64,000 bases of DNA from Norana najaformis (GCA_964023275.1 OZ029917.1:18912787-18976786); one strand, 5' to 3'. Shown: positions 23,110 to 34,800, numbered from the stretch's first letter. Notes: generated by a model not told the origin, from the sequence alone. Numbers and translations are program-made.

Positions 23110-26016
23110 ATGTGTCCAGAAGAAGTCATTACTACTTTTCAGCAAACAGACCAGTCACTCTCTATTATGCATCTTAATTGTAGAAGTCTGCTCAATAAGT
23201 TATCTGACATAGGCATCCTGCTACTTCAGACCCAGGCAACTATTCTGGCGGTAACAGAAACGTGGCTGGATAGCGATACAGCAACCACAGTTGTTGTACC
23301 TGGATATACATTTCTATGCAAATGTAGGAGTAATGGAAAAGGAGGTGGTGTTGGTTTTTTTATTAAATCTGATACTGCTTTTCATCTAATAGAACCTGAA
23401 TGGTTATCAGCAAATAACAATTCATATGAAAGCATGTTCATTAAATTAAAACAGAAAATGGGGAAAGACATAACAATTGGAGTTATCTACCGGCCACCTG
23501 GAGATAGCCTTGATGTATTTAATCAAGAATTTGACTTTTTATTATCCCACTTATCTCATGCAAATAATGACATTTTCTTGGCTGGGGACTTCAATCTTAA
23601 CTTACTTAAGGTTAACATTCACCCACCCACCCATACTTTCTTTAACATACTGACCTCTTATCATTTCCTACCAACAATATCTAGGCCAACTAGAATTACT
23701 CCAAACTCTGCCACCTTAATTGATAATATATTTACCAACACACCTTTAGACTGTTTTGACTCTGCAATTATTGTAAGTGATATATCAGATCATTTGCCCA
23801 TCCTTTTAAAAGGCAACTTAGCAAGGCCAATAGCTGACAAAACCTCCACCTCAAATAAAAGAGCAATTAGTGAGAATGCCAAATGTAAATTTCGGAACTT
23901 GTTAAATGAGGTTGACTGGACAGATGTCAACAATGCATGCCAACAAGGAGACCCATCCCAAGCCTATGCCATGTTCATTGATAAATATAAATCTATATAC
24001 GAAGAAGCCTTCCCGTTAATAAATGACCAACCTCGTAAGCAACATAAGTTCAAACAACATTGGATGACTAAAGCATTATTAAAGTCGTGTAACAAGAAAT
24101 CCCGTCTGTATGCTAAATATTTAAAAAATCCTACAACAGCTAATAAGAACAAATTTGTGATTTATAGAAACAAATTTAAACAAATAAGAAGAGCTGCTGA
24201 GAGAAGTTATTACATCGACAAAATTCTAAGTTGTGAAAATGACTTAAAAAGAACTTGGGGTATAATCAAAACACTTTTACACCAAAGAGAAGATCCTCTG
24301 AAAACAGAAAGTTTCCTTATTGATAATGTTGAAGTCAGTGACAAAAGTCTTATTGCATCTAAATTCAATGACTACTTTACTAATATTGGCCCACAGCTAG
24401 CTGCCAACGTAACTGAAAGTAACAACTTGTATAGTGATTTTTTAAAACAGCCTGCTATCTCATCCATTGCAATTGAACCCGCATCACCTACTGAGATAAT
24501 AACCATTGCGAAAGGATTCCGTCCAACCCATAGTAGTGGCTTAGACGAAATAGATCCTCAGATTGCCAGATCAGCCATTGAATCTATTTCGATCCCTCTT
24601 GCTAACATTATAAATTGCTCTATTACAACTGGTCTAGTCCCTAATAGTTTAAAGTCTGCTAAAGTAGTTCCTATCTTCAAATCAGGGGAAAAAAATAACT
24701 TTTGCAACTATAGGCCCATATCAATTTTACCCTATTTTTCTAAATTCTTTGAAAAAATAATTTATGAAAGGCTCGTATCATACTTTACATCAAAAAAGAT
24801 TTTATATAAAAACCAATATGGTTTTCGTTCGGGACATTCAACATACATGGTCTTACTTAAATTGCAAGATAAGATCTCAGAGGCAATGGACAATAAGCAG
24901 TTCTCTATAGGCGTTTTCTTTGACTTGTCTAAAGCATTTGACACTGTGAATCATGATATTCTGCTAAACAAACTTGAACATTATGGCATACGAGGAATGT
25001 GTTTAAAATGGTTATCTGATTACTTACATAATAGAAGGCAATGTGTTTCATATAATGGGTACACTTCCTGTGAATCTTATCTTACCTGTGGTGTGCCTCA
25101 AGGCTCTGTCTTAGGCCCACTACTGTTTTTAATTTATGTCAATGATATATCGAACTCTTCCTCATTACTCCATTTTATTCTGTTTGCCGACGACACCAAT
25201 GTATTCATGTCTGACAAATCTTTTGAATTGCTGGTTAATAAAATTAATGAAGAGCTAAAAATGGTATCAGCATGGTTCAAAGCAAATAAATTATCACTAA
25301 ATATTAAGAAAACGAATTTCATATTATTTAGCTCACAGAGAAAAATTATACCTAAATGTAATCTCAGTATAAAAATAGATAATATAAATATAAATCAGGT
25401 GTCATCCACAAAATTTCTAGGAGTTCACATTGACGAACATTTGACTTGGAAAGAACACATAAATACCATATCTAAAAAAATATCAAAAAATATTGGTATT
25501 ATCTCTCGTATCCGCCACAAATTACCCCAAAATATATTATTGAACCTATATTACTCCTTAATATATCCATATATCTCGTATTGCAACATTGTTTGGGCTT
25601 CCACATATCATACTCGCCTGTCTAATCTTAGAACCCTACAGAAACGCATCATCAGAATTATATTTAATCTACCCTTCAGAACCAGCACTCGATTGTCCTT
25701 TCATAGTCAAGGAATATTACCTTTTGATTGTATTAATAAATTGCAAATAGGTTTATTTATGTTTAAACTAAAAAATAATCTATTACCTGTGGACTTCTAC
25801 CAATACTTTTGTATGAATTCAGATGTGCATGGTCACTATACACGATCATCTCATATGTATCATAAACATTCTGTTCACACTACTAATAGGCAGTTTAGTA
25901 TTATAATATGTGGACCGTCATTCTGGAATTCTCTGCCAACTGTTATTACTAGCTTGCCAACATTATACCAGTTTAAAACAAATCTAAAATCTCATATACT
26001 CAATGCACGTAGTTAA
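23110..26016 (+). CDS. Endonuclease-reverse transcriptase of LINE B
   Basis: 968 residues, no internal stop. The APE endonuclease (about 18-235) has MHLNCRS (Asn23), VTETWLDS (Glu50), YRPP, AGDFNLNLL, LIDNIFT and the SDH pair Asp227/His228, so all catalytic motifs are visible. The RT (about 500-760) has NYRPISILP, QYGFRSGHST, FDLSKAFDTVNHDIL, CGVPQGSVLGPLLF and FADDTNVF with Asp694/Asp695, then SLNIKKTNFILF and FLGVHIDEHLTWKEH. The C-terminus ends FWNSLPTVITSL. Known role: nicks target DNA and copies its own RNA into it. The first ATG is used, but a longer N-terminus cannot be excluded. All motifs intact suggests a potentially active or recently active copy. Confidence 0.88.
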   Translation: MCPEEVITTFQQTDQSLSIMHLNCRSLLNKLSDIGILLLQTQATILAVTETWLDSDTATTVVVPGYTFLCKCRSNGKGGGVGFFIKSDTAFHLIEPEWLSANNNSYESMFIKLKQKMGKDITIGVIYRPPGDSLDVFNQEFDFLLSHLSHANNDIFLAGDFNLNLLKVNIHPPTHTFFNILTSYHFLPTISRPTRITPNSATLIDNIFTNTPLDCFDSAIIVSDISDHLPILLKGNLARPIADKTSTSNKRAISENAKCKFRNLLNEVDWTDVNNACQQGDPSQAYAMFIDKYKSIYEEAFPLINDQPRKQHKFKQHWMTKALLKSCNKKSRLYAKYLKNPTTANKNKFVIYRNKFKQIRRAAERSYYIDKILSCENDLKRTWGIIKTLLHQREDPLKTESFLIDNVEVSDKSLIASKFNDYFTNIGPQLAANVTESNNLYSDFLKQPAISSIAIEPASPTEIITIAKGFRPTHSSGLDEIDPQIARSAIESISIPLANIINCSITTGLVPNSLKSAKVVPIFKSGEKNNFCNYRPISILPYFSKFFEKIIYERLVSYFTSKKILYKNQYGFRSGHSTYMVLLKLQDKISEAMDNKQFSIGVFFDLSKAFDTVNHDILLNKLEHYGIRGMCLKWLSDYLHNRRQCVSYNGYTSCESYLTCGVPQGSVLGPLLFLIYVNDISNSSSLLHFILFADDTNVFMSDKSFELLVNKINEELKMVSAWFKANKLSLNIKKTNFILFSSQRKIIPKCNLSIKIDNININQVSSTKFLGVHIDEHLTWKEHINTISKKISKNIGIISRIRHKLPQNILLNLYYSLIYPYISYCNIVWASTYHTRLSNLRTLQKRIIRIIFNLPFRTSTRLSFHSQGILPFDCINKLQIGLFMFKLKNNLLPVDFYQYFCMNSDVHGHYTRSSHMYHKHSVHTTNRQFSIIICGPSFWNSLPTVITSLPTLYQFKTNLKSHILNARS

Positions 26017-26280
26017 GTATTTTTTTGGTGCTTAGTTAAGTGTTTTTTGTTTTGTTTAGGTTTATGCAATGACATTGATTATAATAATTACTTATATTTT
26101 AGATTATTAATTGTTTTACTCAGTATTTTACTGTCACCTTTTTTGTAATCCATGATGTAAATAGGTGACCTTAGTAGCGGAACTGTTTGTTCCTTTTAGG
26201 TCAGCCCATTGGCACCACTGTATGTGACAGACTTTAATTGTGCTTGTTAATTATTTTTTGGTTGTCAATAAAAAAAAATA
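23110..26280 (+). mobile_element. LINE B: CR1/jockey-like retrotransposon with intact endonuclease-RT frame
   Basis: A continuous coding frame (23110-26016) is followed by a roughly 260-base AT-rich 3' UTR ending in TTGTCAATAAAAAAAAATAT near 26262-26281, with a poly(A)-like tail. The element has no preceding ORF1 and its 5' end was not located. It lies upstream of the RING gene in divergent orientation. Protein style and tail differ from LINE A, so at least two LINE lineages are present. Confidence 0.85.
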
Positions 26281-26937
26281 TCTCTCATATCTCTCTCTAC
26301 ACTAACCATACACTGTCGGTGAGAAGGAAAGGCATGGCTACCCGCCAGTATATGCCGCAGTTCCCCCGCCTTTCTCCTAAGATACAAGTGTAGAGTGTAG
26401 GTCTAGGTTAAGCTCACAGAAGTCAAAACGCCACACCTACAATTAACTGAGCATGTTATCGGAAATACGTGAGAATTTGGTAAAATTTATACAATTGCAA
26501 GTGGTGAACGAGTTGAATTATCGCTCAGCTGCTTCTTTGGACTTTTCAACCGTGTGTGCCCGCTAAGCATTGCGAAATAAGCTGCATCGACAGTCCGCTG
26601 AGGTCGACCACGGCCTTCTAAATAGGAGCTCCTATTTAGATGGCCGTGGTCGACGGCCGGAGTAACTACTGAGCTTATCCAAAATGTGCTGTTGCATGGA
26701 GCCCCCGCTCACAAAGGGCCCCGACTGGAGTCAGATTTCCCTCCAGTGATAAAAGCGCACATAGGACTAGTAGGCCTATGCCTGCTAATTGGTTCGTGGG
26801 AACGAATCATTAGTTTTCGTTTTAAATAAGGATATACACCATGACCATCTTGTAGAATTGAGTCAACCATGCAACCAGCTGCTTTTACGTACTTTCTTGA
26901 AGTGTAGGACCTGATTTTTTTTCTTTTAATATTCAGT
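26281..26937. other. Spacer between LINE B and its fragment, with a long palindrome
   Basis: No gene seen. A 52-base near-perfect palindrome at 26603-26654 is listed separately. Confidence 0.5.
26603..26654. repeat. 52-bp palindrome without spacer
   Basis: Arms of 26 bases each, beginning GTCGACCACGGCC and meeting at GGAG|CTCC, with a single mismatched pair (26616 against 26641). Confidence 0.9.
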
Positions 26938-27534
26938 CACAAATTACCCCAAAATATATTATTGAACTTATATTACTCCTTAATATATCCATATATCTCG
27001 TATTGCAACATTGTTTGGGCTTCCACATATCATATTCGCCTGTCTAATCTTATAACCCTACAGAAACGCATCATCAGAATTATATTTAATCTACCCTTCA
27101 GAACCAGCACTCGATTGTCCTTTCATAGTCCAGGAATATTGCCTTTTGATTGTATTAATAAATTGCAAATAAGTTTATTTATGTTTAAACTAAAAAATAA
27201 TCTATTACCTGTGGACTTCTACCAATATTTTTGTATGAATTCAGATGTGTATGATCACTATGGACCTTTTCGGTGCTAATTAACTTGAATAAATAACGGT
27301 CTCTAGCATCCTTATTCAAGATAAGTAATACGGATTCATTTTCTTATATAGGATTCCGCGATAAATGGATGATACGTTTGACACCCAAGCTTGTCGCTTT
27401 TTGCCCTACACGACTTACGCATGCGCGACCTGATTTAAGAAAACTAGGTCAAATGACGCGCCCGAAAAGGTCCATACACGATCATCTCATATGTATCATA
27501 AACATTCTGTTCACACTACTAATAGACAGTTTAG
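26938..27534 (+). mobile_element. Internal fragment of LINE B, interrupted by a small DNA transposon
   Basis: Matches LINE B from about 25513 (CACAAATTACCCC) to about 25905 (CAGTTTAG) with roughly ten differences in 385 bases, by eye. It lacks both the 5' part and the 3' end, unusual for a LINE insertion. The match is split at 27261/27474 by an inverted-repeat element. Confidence 0.85.
27261..27474. mobile_element. Small non-autonomous DNA transposon (MITE) nested in LINE fragment
   Basis: Terminal inverted repeats TGGACCTTTTCGG and CCGAAAAGGTCCA (13 bp, perfect). Against LINE B the empty site reads CACTATACACG; the insertion leaves CACTAT and ATACACG, so a two-base AT duplication (equivalent to TA by shift) is implied. 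About 212-214 bp, no coding capacity. Confidence 0.85.
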
Positions 27535-27794
27535 TCAAAGGTATGAATGTCATTCTGTCATATACATGTAGTTTGAAATCAGTCGGAATCGACCAGTGTT
27601 AGCTTTTGAAGTTCGGTTTCACCTTTGACCTAGCTTTTCTCCGAGAGAAACAGCTAGGCAAGAAACATGCACATGAAATGAACTGGAGGGTGAAAAACTG
27701 AGCAAGACCTTGGAGATCGAAATATTTCGATCTCCGTAGGTTGGCATTTAACCGACTGTATATGTTGGAGGGAACGGTGATGAGTGAGTTGACA

Positions 27795-27862
27795 TGCTGG
27801 CCCAAAGGCTAACACATTTGCTTTTTGTCTCTGTGACCTTGGTTTAAATTCTGGGTCCACCC
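27795..27862 (+). repeat. tRNA-like SINE head
   Basis: TGGCCCAAAGGCTAACAC resembles a D-arm/A-box, and GACCTTGGTTTAAATTCTGG a B-box about 45 bases later. Weak pairing argues for a SINE or tRNA pseudogene. Confidence 0.45.
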
Positions 27863-28090
27863 TGTTGAATCGGCTTATGTCAAACACTGATATCTCTATT
27901 AGATGTGAGCTAATATGATGCTGTTCAAAGTACTGGACTGTACTTTGATTTTACTTAAGTAAAACTGCTGACAAATACTTTGGCTTTTTACTTACGTGCT
28001 TGGTTATAATTACTTTTACTTAAGTACATGTACTTTGGTTTAGTACTGAGCACAATACTATATGTACTTAAAACTCGGTACATATAATCT

Positions 28091-28103
28091 ATATATGTAT
28101 ATG

Positions 28104-28142
<39 letters not shown>
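28091..28142. repeat. (TATG)n / (TA)n microsatellite
   Basis: Alternating TATATG units followed by pure TA. Confidence 0.9.
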
Positions 28143-28146
<4 letters not shown>

Positions 28147-29509
28147 AGTGGTTCAGTTTAATAACATAACTTATCGACAGTTGAGAACGGAGTTTGAGAA
28201 TTGTGCACTTCTTAAGGCTCGAGGCCATTGCCCTCACACTGTGGCTTATACTATAACATACAATACAAAACAACTATAATTTAATAATGCCCTCCTTACA
28301 AAGTTCGGAAGTGCACACTGAGCCAGGAAACAGGAAACATTAAGAGCCATAAAGAAACTGAAAGAGGTCCTTCATGGATTAGTAAGACAGGATAAGTTTG
28401 ATGTCAACAGCCTTTGTTGCAAACAATGTCCTATACACACTGGCAACTAATTGGTATTTTCTTTGCAGAAGAATAAGTGTAAACTGTCAACTTTTGCTCA
28501 ACCGTTTGCTTAATCATCAATATTGCACTCCATCGTACTTGAAGCTCATGAACCCTTCTGCCAGAATTGAAACTTGCACTTCTTTCCCTGCACTCATCGT
28601 ACAATCACTAACTTCCACTGTGCAGCAGATGAGGATCTTGTTTGATCGTGGTTTAGAGTAGTCACCTCAAAGGTTCTGCTAAGGAGTTTCCTTGAGACAG
28701 CACCGTTTCAGTATCCCAGGACAACAATACACATTCTAGCAATAAGCTCTAGATGTCATATAGATATACATTGTATAAATATGCATATAGATATTCATTG
28801 TATAAACATGCAAACTGGATCATCAATGACAATTCCAAGTACAAGTTTATCTCTGCTTAATATTGACCTCTTCCATTTATTTTTTACTTCTTTTTATGTG
28901 ATGGTTTAGTTGACTGTCTAAAGTAGTAGAGCAACATGTAATGGTTTAATGTAATATGCAGGGTCGAAGCCATACAATGGTCAAAGAAAAATGTGCACAC
29001 TTATTATAATATTAATACATTTTAGAAGCTGACATGAATGCACACACACACACTCGGGCAGAGGCAAATGAAAAGCAACATGTAAAAATCTTTACCCTTA
29101 AACGTGAAGAACTGAGTCTTTTCCACCTGAAAATGTGTTCTATTTTCACTGAATTGCACAAATGGCCATTGTGTAGAAAACATTGACACTATCTAGTGTC
29201 TATGCAAGGTACAAAGGAACACTAAATTTCCACATATTTGATTGTAACAACAGCAAGCAAAACAGTTTGCAGGATTACAGGGAGTACAAAAACCGAAATG
29301 TGAACATCTTTAAGTGACAAAATGTCACAGTATAAAATAAAACATCTGTACATCTAAAGAAGCTTGAAAAACACTGCTTTGCATGTGCATCTGAGGAGCT
29401 AAGCAAAAGAACATGAACACATTGGAATCAGAATTCAACCAAGCTTCTCACAATTCAACCAAGCTTCTCCAATGGATTGCAATGATTGCAATTTCACGTT
29501 AAGCAACTA

Positions 29510-29560
29510 ATGACAAATGCCTGGGGCATTATGATAACAGTGCTATAGAAGTGTTTACAT
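29510..29560 (+). repeat. L2-type LINE 3'-end relic
   Basis: ATTATGATAACAGTGCTATAG matches the ends at 13793 and 61876 in order and spacing. Confidence 0.5.
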
Positions 29561-30494
29561 TAGAACACGCTGGTACGGTAATGACATAACAAAAATTCTG
29601 ATTTCTCAGAATAAATACATTGTAGAATCCAAATCAAGGCTGCAAAAACTGTCATTTTCAGTACATGGCCTATCTCTGTTCCAAAATCGAAACTAAACCA
29701 TCTTGTTCGTTTTTATTTAAAGTCAAGTAAGCATTTGCAAAAAGCATAAATGAAATTTGTTTATTTGACATTTTGTAAAGAACTTTGAATGTTTACTTGA
29801 AGAAGTAAAGCAGAAAAATATTCAGAATCAGCAGGGTGGGAAAACTCACACAAGGCTACTTAACAGCATTTTTAGTAAGTTGCAACAGCAAAGCATGTTT
29901 GTAGACATGAGTGAAGCACATCAAAGAAAAAGGCAGAAGCAAATGGACAGACTGGGGCAGGTGGATTACAAGTTTTAGCACATCGATGAACACAAACGAT
30001 TCCCAGCACAACCCACTTATATAAAAAGTGGGTCATTGCACTGGTTGCAAATGCAACACTGCCTTCACTAATTATAGCTCAGTGACTAAACAAAAAAACT
30101 CTTAACTTGAGACTCATGACGAAAACAACTCGTTCAAGGACTGCATAAAAATACCAGTGTACACACATACTAAAACTTTTCAAATTCAACCTTCAAATAA
30201 TAATTTAAAATAATAATAATTTAAAACATGTAACAGAAACTCTCGGCATACTCCATGCACCAATAAGTTAAATAGTCTGAATTATTGAAATAAACTTCCA
30301 CAATCAAGCTACCGAAAACCAGTAAAACTACATGAAATGCATAACCTGGTAAGTAATTTATTAATGTTGCTAAACGCCTGAAAAGAGAACAAGAAGATGT
30401 AGCTAGCATGGAATCTCTAGATTAAAAATGTTGACAAAACTTTTTACAGTGTGCAGCAATGTTTGCCCATTAAAACACAGAGTTGTAGTGGACT

Positions 30495-31871
30495 TCATTT
30501 TGAAACAGGAGTTGACAGTTTTTGAACTTTGGAGAATCGTAATGATGGTAGTCTTGAAGAGGTTGGTTCTTTCAGTTGTCTTTGCCTCACATTTGAGGAC
30601 TCCGGTTTTAACGGCACAACATGTACTGCTCCAGACAAACTGCAGATGCCACTAAGGGGAGCTGAAGCTGCAGAACAAGAACTTGAGGTCATACTAACAT
30701 GGCATTTTGGCATTCGAAGTAACGTCTGTGTCTGATTGGGAACCTTACTAAGTGTAACATTCGAACTTTGTGAGGACTGAATGCGTTTTACCGACTTTGC
30801 TTCATCAGAAACCGGATTGCAAGGTAAACTTGGGATGGAGCTGGTTTCACATTTAGGCGGTTGTTTGATTAACGCTTTCTCTAACTTCATGTCTCCATAT
30901 GACCAAAGTTCTGCAGTTTGTCTATCCAGACTTACAGGCAAATTGAAGGCAGATTCTTCCATATATTTAGACATTCCTCGACTGCTAGACTCATCTGAAC
31001 GAAGCATTTTGTAAATGTTTTTCTCTTGCTCAGTACAGCCTGAAGATACAAGAGAATTGCTCGAAAAGCTCTGATCAAAATTACCTAGATGGTCACAGAA
31101 ACCATTTTCAATTAAACATCTATTAAAATTTTGATCGGTTTGAGCAGACCTGCCCATGTTATTGTCACATGCATCTGCTTCTGCAGCACCAATATTGGCA
31201 CAAGAAGCATCACCTGCATCTCTCGTGCCAGGCCTTGATTCACGGGCAGTAGATCTGCAATGCTCACTTTCTTCATTTATTAGTTTTCCTGCTGGGATGC
31301 AGTGTTCAGCTATGACAGCAGGCATTCCGTTCTCTCCAGCATCTGTCGCTTCTACAGATATGCCCTCATGTGCATCATAAATTCCTGGACCAAGTTCACT
31401 GTCACTATCGACCGAACAGTTGTAATCAAACATACTATAATCTCCGTTAAACTCTTCATCTTCCTGTCCACTTTGTGTCGCCTTACGAAGACGTTTCCTT
31501 GGACTCAATTCAAATGCTTGACTCAAGTCAGCTGAATTAGTGCTTGGCAAAGCGACATGTCTGCCATCATCTTGGGAACCATGCACTACAGGTCTGTCAT
31601 AATCACAGGAAAACCACGATTCTCTAGCATCATTACATAAATAATCCGTTTCACAATCATTATTAGTGAAAGCCTTGTTGCTGGTGGTGGGTGAATATTG
31701 TTTTTCACTCTTCCAGGCAAAATGGAGGACTGGACTGGTGGTGTGCTGGTATCTTGGTCTTTGAGGAGAACTAGGTGGTGATGCAACGTTATTCGAAAAA
31801 TTTATTTTTGATTTACAACCATGTGTTAGGGAAAAGCGACTTGACAACGACGAGGCTGGTAATTCAACATT
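30495..31871 (-). CDS. CCSER-like last coding exon
   Basis: 459 codons including stop, acceptor TTTTGTTTATCTTGCAG, phase 0. Ser-, Asp- and Glu-rich disordered protein with several short basic patches. One long terminal exon, normal for a 3' coding exon. Confidence 0.65.
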   Translation of the reverse strand, partial: NVELPASSLSSRFSLTHGCKSKINFSNNVASPPSSPQRPRYQHTTSPVLHFAWKSEKQYSPTTSNKAFTNNDCETDYLCNDARESWFSCDYDRPVVHGSQDDGRHVALPSTNSADLSQAFELSPRKRLRKATQSGQEDEEFNGDYSMFDYNCSVDSDSELGPGIYDAHEGISVEATDAGENGMPAVIAEHCIPAGKLINEESEHCRSTARESRPGTRDAGDASCANIGAAEADACDNNMGRSAQTDQNFNRCLIENGFCDHLGNFDQSFSSNSLVSSGCTEQEKNIYKMLRSDESSSRGMSKYMEESAFNLPVSLDRQTAELWSYGDMKLEKALIKQPPKCETSSIPSLPCNPVSDEAKSVKRIQSSQSSNVTLSKVPNQTQTLLRMPKCHVSMTSSSCSAASAPLSGICSLSGAVHVVPLKPESSNVRQRQLKEPTSSRLPSLRFSKVQKLSTPVSK

Positions 31872-34800
31872 CTGCAAGATAAACAAAACTGTAACAGGTG
31901 TAGATCAAAATAAATTCATCCATCCCAATTATGCACACAGCTAACATAAATACCTGTATTATGAAGGTCAACTTCTGTGATGGCAAACTAAATGTTGAAT
32001 CAACTCTGAACCTGTCTAATATAATAAATGCAACTTACAGCAGGTACAACCTCTGAGTTTCCCAGAAGGCTACTTACATACTTACCCTCTTTCACAAAAG
32101 GACTCTCAGTTTGGTTCGAGACCCTGGGACTCTTCTCATTCCTCCCATTTAAGCAAATAAGCAATGCTTCCAGGATAAGGCCAATGGACAGCATCCACAA
32201 AACAAACCATTTTCTCTTCAGCTGAATGTTGAATCAAACTGACAATTTAGGCGTTGAATGTCAAATGGAATCAGATCCTGCACAACCTGACTGATTCATG
32301 ATTTGAATCAAGTGACTCATCTTCATTCCACTGCTTCTTGAGTATTCACGAAATGAAGAAAAAGATTTAAGCAACCTGACTTATTAAGTGAAAAATGAAA
32401 ATGGAAAGATTGCTTGAAGATTGTTTGGAAAGTAACAGATAACTTGCCTAAGTAGAAATGCCTCAGCAGCATAGTCATGAAGTTCATGGTTATCTGGAAG
32501 CAAATTCTCTCTTGCCTAAACATCAATCTGGTTTCAGGAGGTTCCATTTTACAGAGTCTGCTAACCTGCATAATTGCCGATTTATTCTTTTCGGTGTGTT
32601 CACACCTTCTGACACTGTTGACCATGGCATTCTCTTACGAGCACCTTGAGATGTTGTTCAGTGTCACGAGTCATCCTCTGCAGTGGATGTGTTCATTCCT
32701 CTCTGATGGCACTCGTGCCATGGCTTTTGGTCCCACCAGATTGGCCTGGTCCATGGTCTCATTTGGGCTGCCACAAGATCCCTTTCTGAGTCCTCTGCTT
32801 TATACCCTTTATACTGCTGACCTAAGCCATGTTCTTTTCTCCCTAGGGGTTGCCGCTCGAGTATGTTGATAATACTCAGGCATACATTCATGGCCAAGCT
32901 GCAGATGCAACCTCCTTAGTTGAGAAAATGTTTGAGACATCTGAGACACTTTCCACTTAGATGTCGTCTAACTGCCTCTGGCTCAATCCCTCTAATATCC
33001 AACTGATCTGGCTTAGGTAGCTATGTATTTCAGTGTCATCTGTCCCCAGCCATAGATCTCTGCTCTGCAGCACAAGGTGTTCTGGTTGTCCCCACCCCGT
33101 GCCTCCACAGTGCAACATGGTAACTTTGCCGTGATTGGCCCTTCACTCTGGAACAGTCTGCCACACAACCTCTGATGTAAGCCTCTTGCACTTTTGCTGC
33201 CTCTATTTTGCCAGTGATTGAAGACCATTCTGTTTGATTGTGGTCTTGTGTTATCAGTTGGGGAGCACTTTCGAGTAGTTTTCTTAAAAAGATGCTATAT
33301 AAACATGCAATTACAACAATCATACAAAAGGATACCATTTTTGACACTAACTTTCTTTGGTACTCATGTAGACCCTGGAGTGATGATGGACCCAGTCGGT
33401 CTAGATATTTTACATTATCTGACAGTCACCCGTCCAAGTACTAATCCAGCTTGATGTTGTTTAACTTCGCTCTGCCTGCCAGTGTTGTAAGCACAGTGCC
33501 AAGCCACCACAATTCTATTTTGAACTTTCTAGTTAAAACTTTTGAAAATGCAGAACTACGAATAAATATGCTTACATGTTCAGCTGCAAAGCAGTTGTTT
33601 TTGTGGTGCAACTCCACGCTAAAACAAATTCAACACAATAATCCTGTACAATAAAGGTTTATAATCTGCCAGAGGCTTAGGTCAAATCTAGCTAGTTAAT
33701 TTTGAACATCAAAATTGACAGAATGCCTAAAGAAACATTTTTCTTCACAAAACACATGTACCAGTACATGTTTTATTCACAGTAGCACATGTATAAGTAG
33801 CATAAGTGTCTTCTGAAGCCCAAACAGATGTATTTCACATTAACCAGATAATAGGTGCTAGGCATCAAATAAATGGCTCAACAACTTGGTCTTTTATGTT
33901 GTGATCTAGGTACCACAGGAACATAAAGCCAAATTCTTGACACCCATGCATTAACAACTACTATGACTACAAAAGTAACAATACAACAAGCTTCTGAGAC
34001 ACATCCTACCACTAGAGTTGTGAGGTGCAAGTACGGATGCCATGCCCAATATATACTGGGTGTGAGAGGTGCACGAGGCATGGTGTGCTGTACATGTTCT
34101 TTGAAGTTTCCTTTAAAAAATTCATGTGATACACACTTGTTAATAACAACTACTTTAGTTAACCATTAGGGGAAACTTAATGGGTGCAGAACAGAAAAGC
34201 AAGTTAAATATGGAAGAATATACAGTATCACACACCAAAAACAAATGCAATAAAAATATGGCAGTTAGTAACCACTTTTAAATGCAAACCTCATATTTCT
34301 TCAGTACAAAACTGCTTAGTCAAGGGAACCAGCTTATTCAAAAACAAAGTTATTGCTACTATAAAAAATATTGTAATGCCACATGAATTGGAGGTATGAG
34401 CAATAAGCCATAACTGTTGGCTGATCACATTTTGGAATGCAGATTAAAGTACCAGGATGTCAAGCTTATAATGAGAAAGAGACAGCTTGAGAGCAGTCCA
34501 CATCACAGAAGAACATGCACAGGAACCTCTAAGAAATCCAAATGCATGAAAATCCACAAAATCCCGCATAAAGACTCAACACAGATCTGCACACAGCAGG
34601 GCTGGATTAACCATTCATGGGCCCCATGCACTACACACAGGACGACCTCTTACTGTGTGTGGAATGATGGTATGCTGTAGAGATACGCTAATCAAAATGT
34701 AGGTTGTTGGGTCAATGCCATAAATGTACAGAACATATGTAAATCTCCAAAAATATCACAACTCCATGCAAAAGCTGTGTCAGGAAGACCAGCTTACCAG

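Larger units (their letters stand above)
27535..30494. other. Gene-free AT-rich stretch; 3' flank of the CCSER-like gene
   Basis: Contains a tRNA-like segment at 27795-27860, a (TATG/TA)n run at 28091-28142, short CA repeats near 29040, a 20-base tandem duplication at about 29432-29470 and a LINE-end word near 29535. The part next to 30495 should be the 3' UTR of the minus-strand gene. Confidence 0.45.

Noticed and set aside
28398-28661. Plus-strand 87-codon frame
   Set aside because: No motif, no neighbours on this strand, and composition like the surrounding AT-rich spacer.
32000-32200. Extra exon of the CCSER-like gene ending at a strong donor (AGAGG|GTAAGT)
   Set aside because: The reading frame leaves phase 1 while the next exon needs phase 0, and the alternative frames hit stops.
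34417-34680. Plus-strand 87-codon frame
   Set aside because: Low-complexity basic sequence in an intron with no motif and no splice context.
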